A stretch of 64,000 bases of DNA from Allomuricauda sp. (GCF_013911645.1 NZ_JACESV010000001.1:992001-1056000), one strand, 5' to 3'; shown: positions 9,334-19,701, counted from the first letter of the stretch. Notes: generated by a model not told the origin, from the letters alone. Numbers and translations are program-made.

Positions 9334-10548
9334 ATGGACAAAAAAGAAAAACTCAACAGGATATCTTTAATCCTGTTGAGTTTATTTGTAGTGATGTTGG
9401 GTTATGGTATTTTATTGCCAACCCTTCCCTACTATACCGAAAGATTAGCTTTAGGAGATAACCTAGATACTGATTCGATTAACTTTCATATTGGTTTTTT
9501 GACCAGTATTTATCCGCTCTTCCAGCTTCTTTTCGTTGTACTCTGGGGCAGGCTATCCGATAAATACGGCCGTAAACCCATTATCATTGTTGGGCTAATC
9601 GGCTTTGTAATTATGCAATTACTTACCGGTCTTGCTACATCATTGACGATGCTATATGTTGCTCGCATCTTTGGTGGTATTTTCACGTCATCAGTTATTC
9701 CAGTTAGCAACGCATATTTGAGCGACATTACTTCTGAAAAACGAAGAACAAAAATAATGGGTTGGTCGGGTGTTGCCATTAGCTCTGGTGTTATTTTTGG
9801 CCCTGTCATTGGTGGCTTTCTGTCTCAAACTGACCTTCATTTAAAATATACGATAGGTCTGCTGCATTTAGACCGATTTTCAGTACCCTTTTTGTTTGCC
9901 GCTCTTCTAGGACTTATAGTCTTATTTGTAGTAGCAAAATGGTTAAAAAACACCACTCGCGTACATACGTTCACAACACAAAAAGCGAGCTTGCGATTCA
10001 CATTTACCAAATATTTTGTCGTATTACTGGGTCTGTCGTTTGTCATCCAATTTGTAGTAACGCTGTTTGAAACTGTCTTTTCAATATATGGGAAAGATGA
10101 ATTAGGATTTAACAGTAACCAAATAGGTATTGGTTTTATGCTATGTGGTTCAATAATGGCTGTTTTACAACCTTTGTTCGCTACTTACGGAGAGAAGTTT
10201 TTATCCACAAAGAAACAAATTGCATTAGGGTTGTTTATATCTGGATTATCCTTAATTGTCTTTCCCTTTTTTAAGAATGAATACTTGGTATATGTGTTAA
10301 TCGTTGTTTTCGCTGCTGGAGGTGCTATGGTAACCCCAAATTTACTTTCTGCGGTCTCATTAATATCAAAGCAAAATACTGGCAGGAACATTTCTATTCA
10401 GAGCTCTACTAATAGCGTTGGTCAAATTCTAGGGCCTGTTTTAGGGACTTGGTTACTCGCAGGTGGTTTTTACTACCCTTTTATAATTGCTGGCAGCATT
10501 GTCTTGGCTGTTATTGGTTTTTTATTCTTTTTCAAAAATCCACCATAA
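9334..10548 (+). CDS. MFS drug/metabolite exporter (DHA1-like)
   Basis: A 404-residue inner-membrane transporter with about twelve hydrophobic segments. The major facilitator motif A between helices 2 and 3 reads GRLSDKYGRKP, and the helix 5 motif GPVIGGFLS is that of proton-driven exporters (DHA1, as in TetA-like pumps). Its ATG follows the copB stop directly, so the two are co-transcribed. The substrate is unknown; sugar or drug efflux are both possible. The gene ends 26 bases before the 3' end of the convergent integrase gene, which marks the boundary of this cluster. Confidence 0.9.
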   Translation: MDKKEKLNRISLILLSLFVVMLGYGILLPTLPYYTERLALGDNLDTDSINFHIGFLTSIYPLFQLLFVVLWGRLSDKYGRKPIIIVGLIGFVIMQLLTGLATSLTMLYVARIFGGIFTSSVIPVSNAYLSDITSEKRRTKIMGWSGVAISSGVIFGPVIGGFLSQTDLHLKYTIGLLHLDRFSVPFLFAALLGLIVLFVVAKWLKNTTRVHTFTTQKASLRFTFTKYFVVLLGLSFVIQFVVTLFETVFSIYGKDELGFNSNQIGIGFMLCGSIMAVLQPLFATYGEKFLSTKKQIALGLFISGLSLIVFPFFKNEYLVYVLIVVFAAGGAMVTPNLLSAVSLISKQNTGRNISIQSSTNSVGQILGPVLGTWLLAGGFYYPFIIAGSIVLAVIGFLFFFKNPP

Positions 10549-10574
10549 GAAAATAAGCACATAAGCTATTAAAT

Positions 10575-11861
10575 TTATCTGACGATCCGTAGGTTGGCCA
10601 AAGGCTGCCCGCCATTTACAACTTCTTTCTTTTCGTTTGTTTCCAGAACAGATTTTAACTGGGCCATATCCTTGCTTATCTTCTTCTCCACTACCCTTGC
10701 ATACTTTTGGGTCGTCGAAAGTTTGGTATGCCCCAATAGCTTGGATACCGTTTCCAAGGGGACATTGTTCATCAGGGTAATAGTGGTCGCAAAAGTGTGT
10801 CTGGCCACATGAAAGGTCAGGTGCTTTTTGATTCCGGCATTGCTTGCAATAATCTTTAGGTATTTGTTTACTTTTTGATTGGAATAGACCGGTAAAAGGG
10901 TATGCCCATTTTTGACATCGGGAAAATCCGAATACTTATCCAATATCCCCTTGGCCTGGGATAGAAGTGGAACCCTCACCGGGGTCTTGGTCTTTTTCCG
11001 TTTGACATTGATCCACTCCTCCCCATCGATACCCGTTACAATATCGCCCCGTTTGAGGAGCTTGACCTCAATATAGCTGAGACCTGTATAACATGCAAAA
11101 AGAAAAATATCCTTTACAATGCCCTTGCCGCTATCCCTGATTCCAACAGAAGCCAAGCGTTGAATTTCGGCCTCTTCCAGAAAATCACTGTCGTAATCCT
11201 CAAACTTCATGTTGTACTGGTTGAAGGGGTTTTGGGGGATGCACCTGAACTTAAAGGCTATGCCCACCAATTTCTTGAACCGCTCCATGTGCTTCATGAT
11301 ACCATTGTTGGTCAGTGGCTGAGCCTTATTGATCGGAGTACAATTTCTAAGGAAATTCTCAAATTCAACAACGAAGGTATAATCGATGAAGGACAGCCTG
11401 ATGTCCTGTGAGTTGAACTTTTTCTTTACGAACCGTTTTAGGTAGGTTTCCGTTGCCCCATAATTCTTAGAAGTGCCGGGTTCAAGTTTTGGCATTTCCT
11501 TGTCACGGTGGTACTTGATAATATCTTCAAGAGTCCTTAATGTCCTATCCTCTCCGAGATAACGCAGTTTAATGGCGTTGGAGGTGATTACCATACCTTC
11601 GGAATACAGTTGCCTATGGCAGTCCAAAAGTTTGGCATAGACATCATCAAGGTACTTGTTGATACCATTGGCCCCCTTTACCCTTGGGTTCAATCTATTT
11701 GATTTAGGACACCAATGATCTTCCAAAGTGGTGCGCTTGATACTGAGGTCCGAGGGAATCCCATCGACCTTGATCCGGGCATAGATGGGAACAAGCCCGT
11801 TTTTCCTTTTGGCCGTTTTCTTGAGCCAAAATCTGATACTGAATGTTTTAGAGGTTTCCAT
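10575..11861 (-). CDS. int: Tyrosine recombinase/integrase of Bacteroidetes ICE type
   Basis: A 428-residue site-specific recombinase that integrates and excises a mobile element. It has an N-terminal arm-binding domain (FSIRFWLKKTAKRKNGLVPI), a SAM-like core-binding domain (about 110-215) and a C-terminal catalytic domain. Catalytic residues visible are HVARH (His351, Arg354), LLGH (His378) and the nucleophile Tyr387 in TTQKYARV. The first catalytic Arg is absent: the box reads CYTGLSYIEV with Ser at the Arg position, a variation known from the CTnDOT integrase. It is more GC-rich than the genes to its left. The gene starts about 220 bases from a tRNA-Pro-like 14-mer that may be its attachment core. 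Confidence 0.93.
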   Translation of the reverse strand: METSKTFSIRFWLKKTAKRKNGLVPIYARIKVDGIPSDLSIKRTTLEDHWCPKSNRLNPRVKGANGINKYLDDVYAKLLDCHRQLYSEGMVITSNAIKLRYLGEDRTLRTLEDIIKYHRDKEMPKLEPGTSKNYGATETYLKRFVKKKFNSQDIRLSFIDYTFVVEFENFLRNCTPINKAQPLTNNGIMKHMERFKKLVGIAFKFRCIPQNPFNQYNMKFEDYDSDFLEEAEIQRLASVGIRDSGKGIVKDIFLFACYTGLSYIEVKLLKRGDIVTGIDGEEWINVKRKKTKTPVRVPLLSQAKGILDKYSDFPDVKNGHTLLPVYSNQKVNKYLKIIASNAGIKKHLTFHVARHTFATTITLMNNVPLETVSKLLGHTKLSTTQKYARVVEKKISKDMAQLKSVLETNEKKEVVNGGQPLANLRIVR

Positions 11862-11958
11862 GTGTTTCGCTTTTAGTGGAACAATCCGTTAAGCGAAAGT
11901 CAAATCACACGAAATATCGAATCATGAACGTCAATATACGAAATCCATTCCGATTAAA

Positions 11959-11980
11959 ATAGGACACCCTATAGGACACC
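11959..11980. repeat. Two tandem ATAGGACACC copies upstream of int
   Basis: The 10-mer ATAGGACACC occurs at 11959-11968 and again at 11971-11980, a 12-base period, about 100 bases upstream of the integrase start. Directly repeated short motifs next to an integrase gene may be arm-type recombinase or excisionase binding sites. This is position-based inference only. Confidence 0.5.
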
Positions 11981-12009
11981 TTTCTCCCTGGTTTCAGATG
12001 GGCACAAAA

Positions 12010-12039
12010 AAAACCAGAAAAAATTAATTTTCTGGTTTT
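12010..12039 (-). terminator. 12-bp perfect hairpin, probable intrinsic terminator
   Basis: AAAACCAGAAAA at 12010-12021 pairs perfectly with TTTTCTGGTTTT at 12028-12039 across a 6-base loop. On the minus strand the stem is followed by a T-run. It lies about 40 bases downstream (minus strand) of a tRNA-Pro 3'-end match, as expected for the terminator of a tRNA gene. It would also insulate int from upstream reading. Confidence 0.65.
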
Positions 12040-12080
12040 CAATAATTTATGGTTTAATTTGTTGCTAAAAAAACCATTTC

Positions 12081-12094
12081 TGTCGGGGTGGCAG
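12081..12094 (-). other. tRNA-Pro 3'-end fragment, candidate att core
   Basis: On the minus strand the 14 bases read CTGCCACCCCGACA, which agrees, from memory, with the T-stem and acceptor 3' end of Bacteroidetes tRNA-Pro. The rest of a tRNA is missing: right of 12094 the sequence departs from any TpsiC-loop. Elements that integrate into tRNA genes leave such a short 3' copy at one end, and an integrase gene lies 220 bases away. The remaining sequence up to 12447 (about 350 bases) is AT-rich and I see no gene in it. No second copy was found in this window. Confidence 0.45.
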
Positions 12095-12447
12095 AAACCA
12101 CATCCAATTTATAAGTATTTAAATATCAATGCTTTAACATCTTAATCTTAAGAGCATTCCCGTTAAAAACACGGAAAGCAAAAAACAACTTTTGAACACA
12201 ATTTTGATGTGTTTAATCAAAGATAAAAATAGTGATAAAATTTGAACTATCTATTTTCATAATTGAGTCATAAACAATCAATTATTTCTATATCAAAAAC
12301 TACTCAAACTGGAAATATATGTAAGCATTGGATGTTTGTTTTTAACTGTTATAAATCGTTCTATTTATCCATCCCATCCGCATTGGAGCATTAACGGAAA
12401 AACCAAATCTGCATCGGTTCTTAGCTTAATATCCCCAAGCTCTAAAA

Positions 12448-12894
12448 CTAATTATCCCTTTTGGTTTTATTTTCCCGATATGGTACAGGACTTAATCCTG
12501 CCCTTTTTTTAAAAAAGTAGCTAAAATGTGAGGGTTCGGAAAAACCCAATACAATTGAGATTTCAATTATACTGTAAGAAGTATTTTCCAATAATAGCTT
12601 GGACTCTGCGAATACCTTTTCGGATATGATCTGGGTCGTGGTTTTTCCCCTATGTTTTTTCAATACCTTGTTCAAATGGTTGACATGGACATGTAACGCA
12701 TCCGCATAATATGAGGGACTCCTTTGAATGGGCAAGGAGTTCTTGTCATGAACCGGAAATTGACTTTCCATGAGTTCCATAAATCCGGTGTAAATCTTAT
12801 CGGATGCTTCCTTCTTTCCTTTAACCGACATAGAAAAACAATTGTATTTGAAAAATTCCGTAAGACCCTTTAAAATTAGGGGTAACAACTTCAA
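12448..12894 (-). pseudogene. AraC-family regulator, N-terminus missing
   Basis: 148 residues that carry the C-terminal two-helix-turn-helix domain of an AraC regulator (HVNHLNKVLKKHRGKTT...SIIEISIVLGFSEPSHFSYFFKKRAGLSPVPYR). Bacteroidota members are usually about 290 residues with an N-terminal cupin sensor. Here the frame is closed by a stop directly upstream of a TTG codon, so most of the sensor is lost. It lies 19 bases beyond the stop of an aldo/keto reductase gene on the same strand. It is probably a remnant, although a free DNA-binding domain could still be made. Confidence 0.65.
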
Positions 12895-12912
12895 CCATAA
12901 CCGTCATACCGA

Positions 12913-13902
<990 letters not shown>

Positions 13903-13946
13903 TTATGCAAAAGTAGTAGACATTATACATTGCATCAGTACACAAA

Positions 13947-13971
13947 TTACTGGTATTGCTACCAATTTTAC
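13947..13971. promoter_or_regulatory. Regulon motif, copy A
   Basis: The sequence is TTACTG-N8-ACCAATTTTAC, with TGGTA and TACCA forming a short inverted repeat inside. The same pattern occurs at 31902-31926 and 35395-35419, each upstream of a gene of this island. It ends 54 bases from the aldo/keto reductase start. It is a candidate binding site for the AraC protein encoded at 31997. Confidence 0.65.
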
Positions 13972-14143
13972 TTATCCATATAGGACAATAAGTAAGGTAC
14001 CTTTGCAAAAAGCAAAATGAAAGTCAGTTTATGAATTCAATAGGTGTACAATCATTTGGAAACATGGTTTTGGAAACCAGTATTGTATTAGTTGTTGAAG
14101 TAGGTTGTTGCCGGAAAAATGTTTTGAAAAAATTGCCTTAGTC

Positions 14144-14581
14144 CTACGGTTTCATTTTCAAAAAAAGTTTGGGCATGGTTTCCAAATCAAGACTGTTCAT
14201 GTCTATAAGCTGTAATGATTTGACCATCTGAAGGGTGGAGGATTTATAATATTTGAAATGCGGTGTCTGCAGATGGGATTGATAAGCGTCGTTATCGGCA
14301 TATATTTCCAACAATCTGATTTGGGAAGGGTTTTCCTTTTCTTGCATAGGGTAGATGCAAATAACGCCAGGTTCCAAACGTACGGATGCCTCCGATTCCT
14401 CTTTCAATAGGGCAATATATGCTTCGGTATATTCTGGATAAATTTCTATTTCCGCAATTCGCACCAACATCTGGCCTGCTTGGGACTTTGGTTTATCACT
14501 GTTTATTTTTTGTGCATGACCATAATTCACCATAACCACTAAAAAAAACACCCAGCCTATATAATTACCTATGCTTTTCAA
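14144..14581 (-). CDS. Exported antibiotic-biosynthesis-monooxygenase (ABM) fold protein
   Basis: A 145-residue protein with a signal peptide (IGWVFFLVVMVNYGHAQ) followed by an ABM dimeric alpha+beta barrel: MLVRIAEIEIYPEYTEAY, then EASVRLEPGVICIYPM, then IRLLEIYADNDAYQSHLQTPHFKYY. Family members include quinol monooxygenases such as YgiN that need no cofactor, and heme-degrading enzymes. It is the last gene of the long minus-strand series and would act in the periplasm beside the exported Mo-hydroxylases. Quinone handling is the most natural guess but is not proven by sequence. Confidence 0.85.
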   Translation of the reverse strand: MKSIGNYIGWVFFLVVMVNYGHAQKINSDKPKSQAGQMLVRIAEIEIYPEYTEAYIALLKEESEASVRLEPGVICIYPMQEKENPSQIRLLEIYADNDAYQSHLQTPHFKYYKSSTLQMVKSLQLIDMNSLDLETMPKLFLKMKP

Positions 14582-14654
14582 TACTTTCCGATTTTAATGT
14601 TATGCGGGACAAACCCAATGATTTTATAGTAACAACTAAAATTATGGAATCAAT

Positions 14655-16898
14655 TTAGCTTAAATACTTTAGATAAGGTTGTTGGTATAAACGCTCCCCC
14701 TTGGCCTTATAAAGTGCATTGGCCACGGCGGCAAAAATCGGTGGAAAGGTCGGTTCCCCCAAACCTGTGGGATCAATATCACTCTCAACAAAATAAACCT
14801 CGATCTCCTTGGGCGCTTCGGTCATTCGAATCATGCGGTATGTATCAAAATTTGATTGTTGCGGAACGCCATCCTTAAAGGTCAATTCTCCATAAAGCGC
14901 ATTGCCTATACCATCTACAATACCACCCTCGGCCAAATTGGTGGCGGCATCCGGATTGACCACGATACCACAATCCACCGCACAGGTCACTTTTTCCACC
15001 ACTGGTTTTCCTTCCTTTATTTCCAGATCCAGAACATGTGCAGCATAGGAATTATGGCAGAAATAGGCCGAAACGCCCCTGTTCCCATTGGAAGTGGCAT
15101 TCCAGTTGCTTTTTTTCCTTACCAATCGAAGCACGCCGGCGTAGCGGTCTGGATCGTAATCGTTGTTTTCCCCAACGGGGTTTGTCCTGGCCCTTTCCAA
15201 AAGCTCCAACCGGAATGCAATCGGGTCTTTGCCCGCAGCCTCGGCCACTTCATCCAAAAATGATTGTTCCGCACTGGCCATAAAATTGGAACGGGGCGCC
15301 CTAAAGGAGCCTATCGTAATGTTCGAATCCACGGACCAGCTTTCCGCCAAGTAATTATCCACGGCTCCGGCAGGAAAACGGTTGGCGTACAACGGACTTT
15401 TTGGAATGCCCCCTGCATTGACATGAAAGGCGACAAGATTGTTGTCCGCATCCAGGGCAGCCCTATATTTGGCTTGGTACGTTGGCCGATAAATGCCTCC
15501 CGTCATATCATCCTCTCGGCTATAAATGAGCTTTACGGGAGCTTTGACATGTTGGGATATGAGCGCCGCCTCGATAAGCCAATGGGCATAGGACCGTCGT
15601 CCGTACCCACCTCCCAAACGGGTCATTTGTATGTCTATGTTTTCCACAGGGATACCAAGCCGCTTGGAGACGGCTTGCTCGGTAAGCTCCGGTTTTTGCA
15701 GCGGTCCTTTGAGCGTTGCCCTATCGTTGGTGACATGGGCAAAAAAGTTCATGGGTTCCATACAGTTATGTGCAAGAAAGGGAGCGGTGTAAGTTCTCTC
15801 AATGACCTTATCGGCATTTTGGAAAGCCGATTCGGGATCACCATCTTTTCGGACCTGTGCGCTTTTTTGAGCAGCCATTTTTTCCATGAGCTCTCCATGG
15901 TCCGTACTATTTTCCAAGCCGGAGGGAATGGTCAATGTAGTCTGGGAACCACCATAAGGCACCCGCTCTTCGGTATAGGTTTCAAAAGGTTCCCATTCGG
16001 CCTCCACGGCCTTCTTGGCATTCATGACCTCCCATGTGGAATTCCCCACAATGGCAACGACCTCAAGAAAGGTACAGGTATCAAAATGTTGTCTGACATA
16101 GTCATCATGGAGCACCTTAACGGTAAAAACATCCTTGATGCCGGGCATGCCCTTGGCTGCCGATCCGTCCATTGATTTCAATTGGAGACCAAAAGCGGGA
16201 GGATGCAGGATCATCGCGATGAGCATATTGTCCTGTTGGATATCGACCCCGAACAACGGTTTTCCGGTAACAATGTCCAAGCCATCCACATTTTTTTGTG
16301 AAGTACCTATGATTTTAAAGTCATCGATATCCTTGAGCTTGATGTTTTCAGGTACGGGTATTTGGGCCGCTGAAGAGGCCATATCCCCATATCCGGCGGA
16401 TTTACCACTTGACCTATGGTGCAGGACCCCACTTTCCGTACTGATTTCCGACACCGGCACCTGCCATTGTGCCGCTGCGGCCTCCCTGAGCATGTGTCTG
16501 GCAGAGGCCCCCGCGGTCCTGAGTCCGTTCCAGCCCCTGCGAATCGCCTGGCTTCCACCGATAAACTGGAAGGAAAAGGCCTCGGTATCCAATGGGGCCT
16601 GTTCCACGATGACATCCTTCCAATCCACGTCAAGTTCCTCGGCCACGATCATGGGCATGGAGGTCTTCACATTCTGCCCTCCTTCCGGGTTGGGCGACAT
16701 AATGGTGACAAGACCATTGTCCCCTATTTTCAAAAAACCATTGATATTGAACCATTCCTCGGGCAGTTTATCCACTTCTTCCGGGGTCAACTTGCAAGAG
16801 GCCAACCAATTGAAGCTCAACATCAATCCACCACCTGCCATGGCCGAGCTTTTTATAAAGGAACGTCTATTTATTTTGGTTCTATGTTGTTTTTCCAT
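14655..16898 (-). CDS. Mo-hydroxylase large subunit, IorB-like (copy 1)
   Basis: A 747-residue molybdopterin-binding subunit of the xanthine dehydrogenase/isoquinoline 1-oxidoreductase beta family. It starts with a twin-arginine signal (NRRSFIKSSAMAGGGLML), so it is exported folded with its cofactor. Family blocks are LTRLGGGYGRRSYAHW (molybdopterin loop), GSFRAPRSNFM, and the catalytic Glu in GLGEPTFPP near the C-terminus. This copy has no [2Fe-2S] gene directly upstream; it follows copy 2 by 57 bases and may share that gene's small subunit. It is the most diverged of the three copies. The substrate, probably an aldehyde or N-heterocycle, is unknown. Confidence 0.93.
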   Translation of the reverse strand: MEKQHRTKINRRSFIKSSAMAGGGLMLSFNWLASCKLTPEEVDKLPEEWFNINGFLKIGDNGLVTIMSPNPEGGQNVKTSMPMIVAEELDVDWKDVIVEQAPLDTEAFSFQFIGGSQAIRRGWNGLRTAGASARHMLREAAAAQWQVPVSEISTESGVLHHRSSGKSAGYGDMASSAAQIPVPENIKLKDIDDFKIIGTSQKNVDGLDIVTGKPLFGVDIQQDNMLIAMILHPPAFGLQLKSMDGSAAKGMPGIKDVFTVKVLHDDYVRQHFDTCTFLEVVAIVGNSTWEVMNAKKAVEAEWEPFETYTEERVPYGGSQTTLTIPSGLENSTDHGELMEKMAAQKSAQVRKDGDPESAFQNADKVIERTYTAPFLAHNCMEPMNFFAHVTNDRATLKGPLQKPELTEQAVSKRLGIPVENIDIQMTRLGGGYGRRSYAHWLIEAALISQHVKAPVKLIYSREDDMTGGIYRPTYQAKYRAALDADNNLVAFHVNAGGIPKSPLYANRFPAGAVDNYLAESWSVDSNITIGSFRAPRSNFMASAEQSFLDEVAEAAGKDPIAFRLELLERARTNPVGENNDYDPDRYAGVLRLVRKKSNWNATSNGNRGVSAYFCHNSYAAHVLDLEIKEGKPVVEKVTCAVDCGIVVNPDAATNLAEGGIVDGIGNALYGELTFKDGVPQQSNFDTYRMIRMTEAPKEIEVYFVESDIDPTGLGEPTFPPIFAAVANALYKAKGERLYQQPYLKYLS

Positions 16899-16955
16899 TT
16901 ATAAAGGGTAAAGGAACAATTCATCTATTGTTTTCAATCAAATTCAACTTTTCCG

Positions 16956-19217
16956 CTATCCCACCAAAGGTGGTTTGTCGGTTGCAAAGGGCTGATGGTA
17001 ATGCCTTCTTCCCGTCGCCTTGTATATCGCATTGGCCAAAGCCCCAAATACCGGGGGGAAGGGTGGTTCCCCCAAGCCCGTGGGGTCAATTTCATTTTGC
17101 ACAAAATGGACTTCAATATTTTTTGGTGTCTCGGAATGGCGTATGATCTTATAACTGTCAAAATTGTTCTGATCGGGCTTGCCGTCCGTAAAGGACAGGT
17201 TGCCGTACATCGCATTGCCGACACCGTCAACAATGGCTCCTTCGGCCATATTGGCCGCCGCGTCGGGATTGATAACGATCCCGCAATCCAACGCACAGAC
17301 CACGCTTTCCACTTTTGGCGTATTGCCCTCCATGGTGACATCCACCACATGGGCCGCATAACTGTTGTGACAGAAATAAGCGGATACGCCCCGGTGCGTT
17401 CCCGAGGGCACTTGGGACCAATTTGATTTCTCACGGACCAGTTTTAGCACTCCCGCCAAGCGATCTGGGTCATATTCGTTTTCCTCCCCTACGGGATTGT
17501 CCTTTGCCCGCTGCAATAGCTCCAATCGAAATTCGATGGGGTCTTTTCCCGCGGCTTCGGCCACCTCGTCCAAAAATGCCTGTTCCACGCCCGCCATAAA
17601 GTTCGAGCGGGGGGCCCTGAATGCACCAATGGTGATATTGGAATTGATCTCCCATTGCTGTGCCAGATAATTATCGACGGCACCTGCAGGGAAACGGTTG
17701 GCAAAAAGGGGCGTTTCCGGTATACCGCCCGCCTTGACATGGAACGCGATCAGGTTGTTGTTCTCGTCCAGGGCCGCCTTGTAGTCGGCACGATATGAGG
17801 GACGGTAGATACCACAGGTCATATCATCTTCACGGGTATAGACCAACTTTACGGGTGCCTTGGCCTCCCTGGAAATCAATGCGGCCTCCACGGCATAGTG
17901 GCCATAGGCCCTTCTTCCAAAACCACCGCCCATCCGGGTCAGTTCAATATCGATTTTTTCCACGGGCATGCCCAATCTGGCCGCCACGGTCGGAGCGGTC
18001 AGAACCGGGGCCTGCAAAGGACCGGCCAATTTTGCCCCGTCCTCTGTCACATGGGCAAAAAAGTTCATGGGTTCCATACAGTTGTGTGCCAAGAACGGAC
18101 AGCTATAGGATCTTTCGATAACCGTTGCAGCTGTTTTGAACACCTCTTCCGGATTACCGTCCTTACGGGTTGTGGTCGAAGACCTTTCCGCCATTTCATT
18201 CATTTGGGCATAATGGTCCTCCGTACTTTCCAAACCACTCGGGACATCCACTTCCATTTCGGTGCCGAACCGGTCCATTTTAAACTTTGAATCTGCAATG
18301 GGTTCCCATTCCACCTTCAATTGCTTTTTGGCATTCATGACCTCCCAAGTGGTTTTGCCCACAATGGCAACCAGGTCCGTAAACGCATTGGTATCAAAAT
18401 AACCCCGGGTAAAGCCATCTTCGAGTGTCTTTATGTTGAAAACATCCACAATGCCCGGCATGGATTTTATCCGGGAACCATCAAAAGATTTCAATTGCAG
18501 CCCAAAAGCGGGGGGATGTACCACCATGGCCACAAGGGCACCATCAAACTGGTAATCCAGACCGAACAATGGTTTTCCGGTTACAATTTTGTGGTTCTCC
18601 ACACTTTTTTTGGAGGTACCGATAATGGTAAAATCCTTCACTTCTTTTAAAGTGACTTCTTCGGGTACCTCCAGCTTTGCGGCTGCAGCGGCCATCTCAC
18701 CATAACCCGCCGATTTATCGGAAGCGGTATGGCTAAGCACTCCCCCTGAAACCGTGATTTCGGATGCGGGCACTTGCCAAGTCTCGGCAGCTGCCGTTAT
18801 CAACATTTGCTTTGCAGTGGCCCCGGCGATACGAAGGCCTTCCCATCTGCGGCGGATGCCTTGGCTGCCACCGGTAAATTGCCATCCATAGTCCTCTTGA
18901 TCAAAATTGGCCTGTTCCACCAATACATCTTGCCAATCCACATCCAGTTCATCGGCCACGATCATGGGCATGGAGGTAATCACCCCTTGTCCAAATTCGG
19001 GGTTGGGCGACATAATGGTCACCAGTCCGTTATCGCCGATTCTTAGGTAGGCATTGATCTCGAACCACTCGTCTGGCATTTCCCGAGCGACCATTTTTTC
19101 GGCATCCTTGGGTTTGCAGGAATTCAACATGCTGAACCCAAGTACCAATCCGCCACTGGCCAGACTTGTATTTTTGATGAAGGCGCGGCGGCCCATTTGT
19201 GTCTTTATCTTTGCCAT
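16956..19217 (-). CDS. Mo-hydroxylase large subunit, IorB-like (copy 2)
   Basis: A 753-residue paralogue of the flanking large subunits. The twin-arginine signal is GRRAFIKNTSLASGGLVLGF with a Cys soon after (NSCKPK). The cofactor loop is RMGGGFGRRAYGHYAVEAAL, further blocks are GAFRAPRSNFMAGVEQ and YFCHNSYAAHVVDV, and the active-site Glu is in GLGEPPFPP. Its start is 19 bases from the stop of its own [2Fe-2S] subunit gene, so the two form a small-large pair. Electrons would pass from the Mo centre through the two Fe-S clusters to an unknown periplasmic acceptor; no FAD subunit or cytochrome gene is present in the cluster. Confidence 0.94.
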   Translation of the reverse strand: MAKIKTQMGRRAFIKNTSLASGGLVLGFSMLNSCKPKDAEKMVAREMPDEWFEINAYLRIGDNGLVTIMSPNPEFGQGVITSMPMIVADELDVDWQDVLVEQANFDQEDYGWQFTGGSQGIRRRWEGLRIAGATAKQMLITAAAETWQVPASEITVSGGVLSHTASDKSAGYGEMAAAAAKLEVPEEVTLKEVKDFTIIGTSKKSVENHKIVTGKPLFGLDYQFDGALVAMVVHPPAFGLQLKSFDGSRIKSMPGIVDVFNIKTLEDGFTRGYFDTNAFTDLVAIVGKTTWEVMNAKKQLKVEWEPIADSKFKMDRFGTEMEVDVPSGLESTEDHYAQMNEMAERSSTTTRKDGNPEEVFKTAATVIERSYSCPFLAHNCMEPMNFFAHVTEDGAKLAGPLQAPVLTAPTVAARLGMPVEKIDIELTRMGGGFGRRAYGHYAVEAALISREAKAPVKLVYTREDDMTCGIYRPSYRADYKAALDENNNLIAFHVKAGGIPETPLFANRFPAGAVDNYLAQQWEINSNITIGAFRAPRSNFMAGVEQAFLDEVAEAAGKDPIEFRLELLQRAKDNPVGEENEYDPDRLAGVLKLVREKSNWSQVPSGTHRGVSAYFCHNSYAAHVVDVTMEGNTPKVESVVCALDCGIVINPDAAANMAEGAIVDGVGNAMYGNLSFTDGKPDQNNFDSYKIIRHSETPKNIEVHFVQNEIDPTGLGEPPFPPVFGALANAIYKATGRRHYHQPFATDKPPLVG

Positions 19218-19236
19218 CTTCTGAATTTCTTAATGA

Positions 19237-19701
19237 TTAAACGTTTTCCGAGTTAGCGGCAGTTTTGATCGCTTTTTTGATCCTTGTATAGGTACCGCAG
19301 CGGCAAATGTTGCCGTTCATGGCCATCTCGATCTCCTCATCGGTTGGGTTGGGATTCTTCTTGAGCAATGCGGATGCCGTCATGATCTGTCCTGCCTGGC
19401 AATAGCCGCATTGGGGCACATCAACTTCCAACCAGGCTTTTTGAACGGGATGGTCCCCGTTTTCAGACAGTCCCTCGATTGTGGTTATTTCTTGGTTCCC
19501 CACGGAAGAGACCGTCAGCATACAGGATCGTGTCGCCACATCCCCAAGATGTACGGTGCATGCCCCGCATTGTGCGATACCACATCCGTATTTGGTCCCG
19601 ACCATGTTCAAATGGTCCCGCAATACCCAGAGCAGGGGTGTATTAGGGTCTACATCTACCGATAATGTTTCTCCATTGATGTTTAAATTAAAATTAGCCA
19701 T
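19237..19701 (-). CDS. [2Fe-2S] subunit of Mo-hydroxylase, IorA-like (copy 1)
   Basis: A 154-residue iron-sulfur subunit with two cluster-binding domains: the plant-ferredoxin-like set [16 protein letters not shown]...SC near residues 39-60, and the C-terminal set [11 protein letters not shown]...[11 protein letters not shown]. It has no signal peptide and probably rides out through Tat with its large partner at 16956. Compared with the copy at 22075, nearly the whole protein is identical apart from a few residues near both ends, much closer than the large subunits are to each other. This suggests recent duplication, gene conversion or a shared interface under constraint. Confidence 0.95.
   Translation of the reverse strand: MANFNLNINGETLSVDVDPNTPLLWVLRDHLNMVGTKYGCGIAQCGACTVHLGDVATRSCMLTVSSVGNQEITTIEGLSENGDHPVQKAWLEVDVPQCGYCQAGQIMTASALLKKNPNPTDEEIEMAMNGNICRCGTYTRIKKAIKTAANSENV

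Noticed and set aside
12081..12094. A functional tRNA-Pro gene
   Set aside because: Only the last 14 bases match; anticodon arm, D arm and 5' acceptor strand are absent on either strand.
15264..16175. Plus-strand frame of 303 codons
   Set aside because: It is antisense to the Mo-hydroxylase large subunit, has no recognisable motif and a composition typical of a shadow frame in moderately GC-rich sequence.
16135..16911. Plus-strand frame of 258 codons
   Set aside because: Antisense to the Tat-signal half of the same Mo-hydroxylase gene; no family features.
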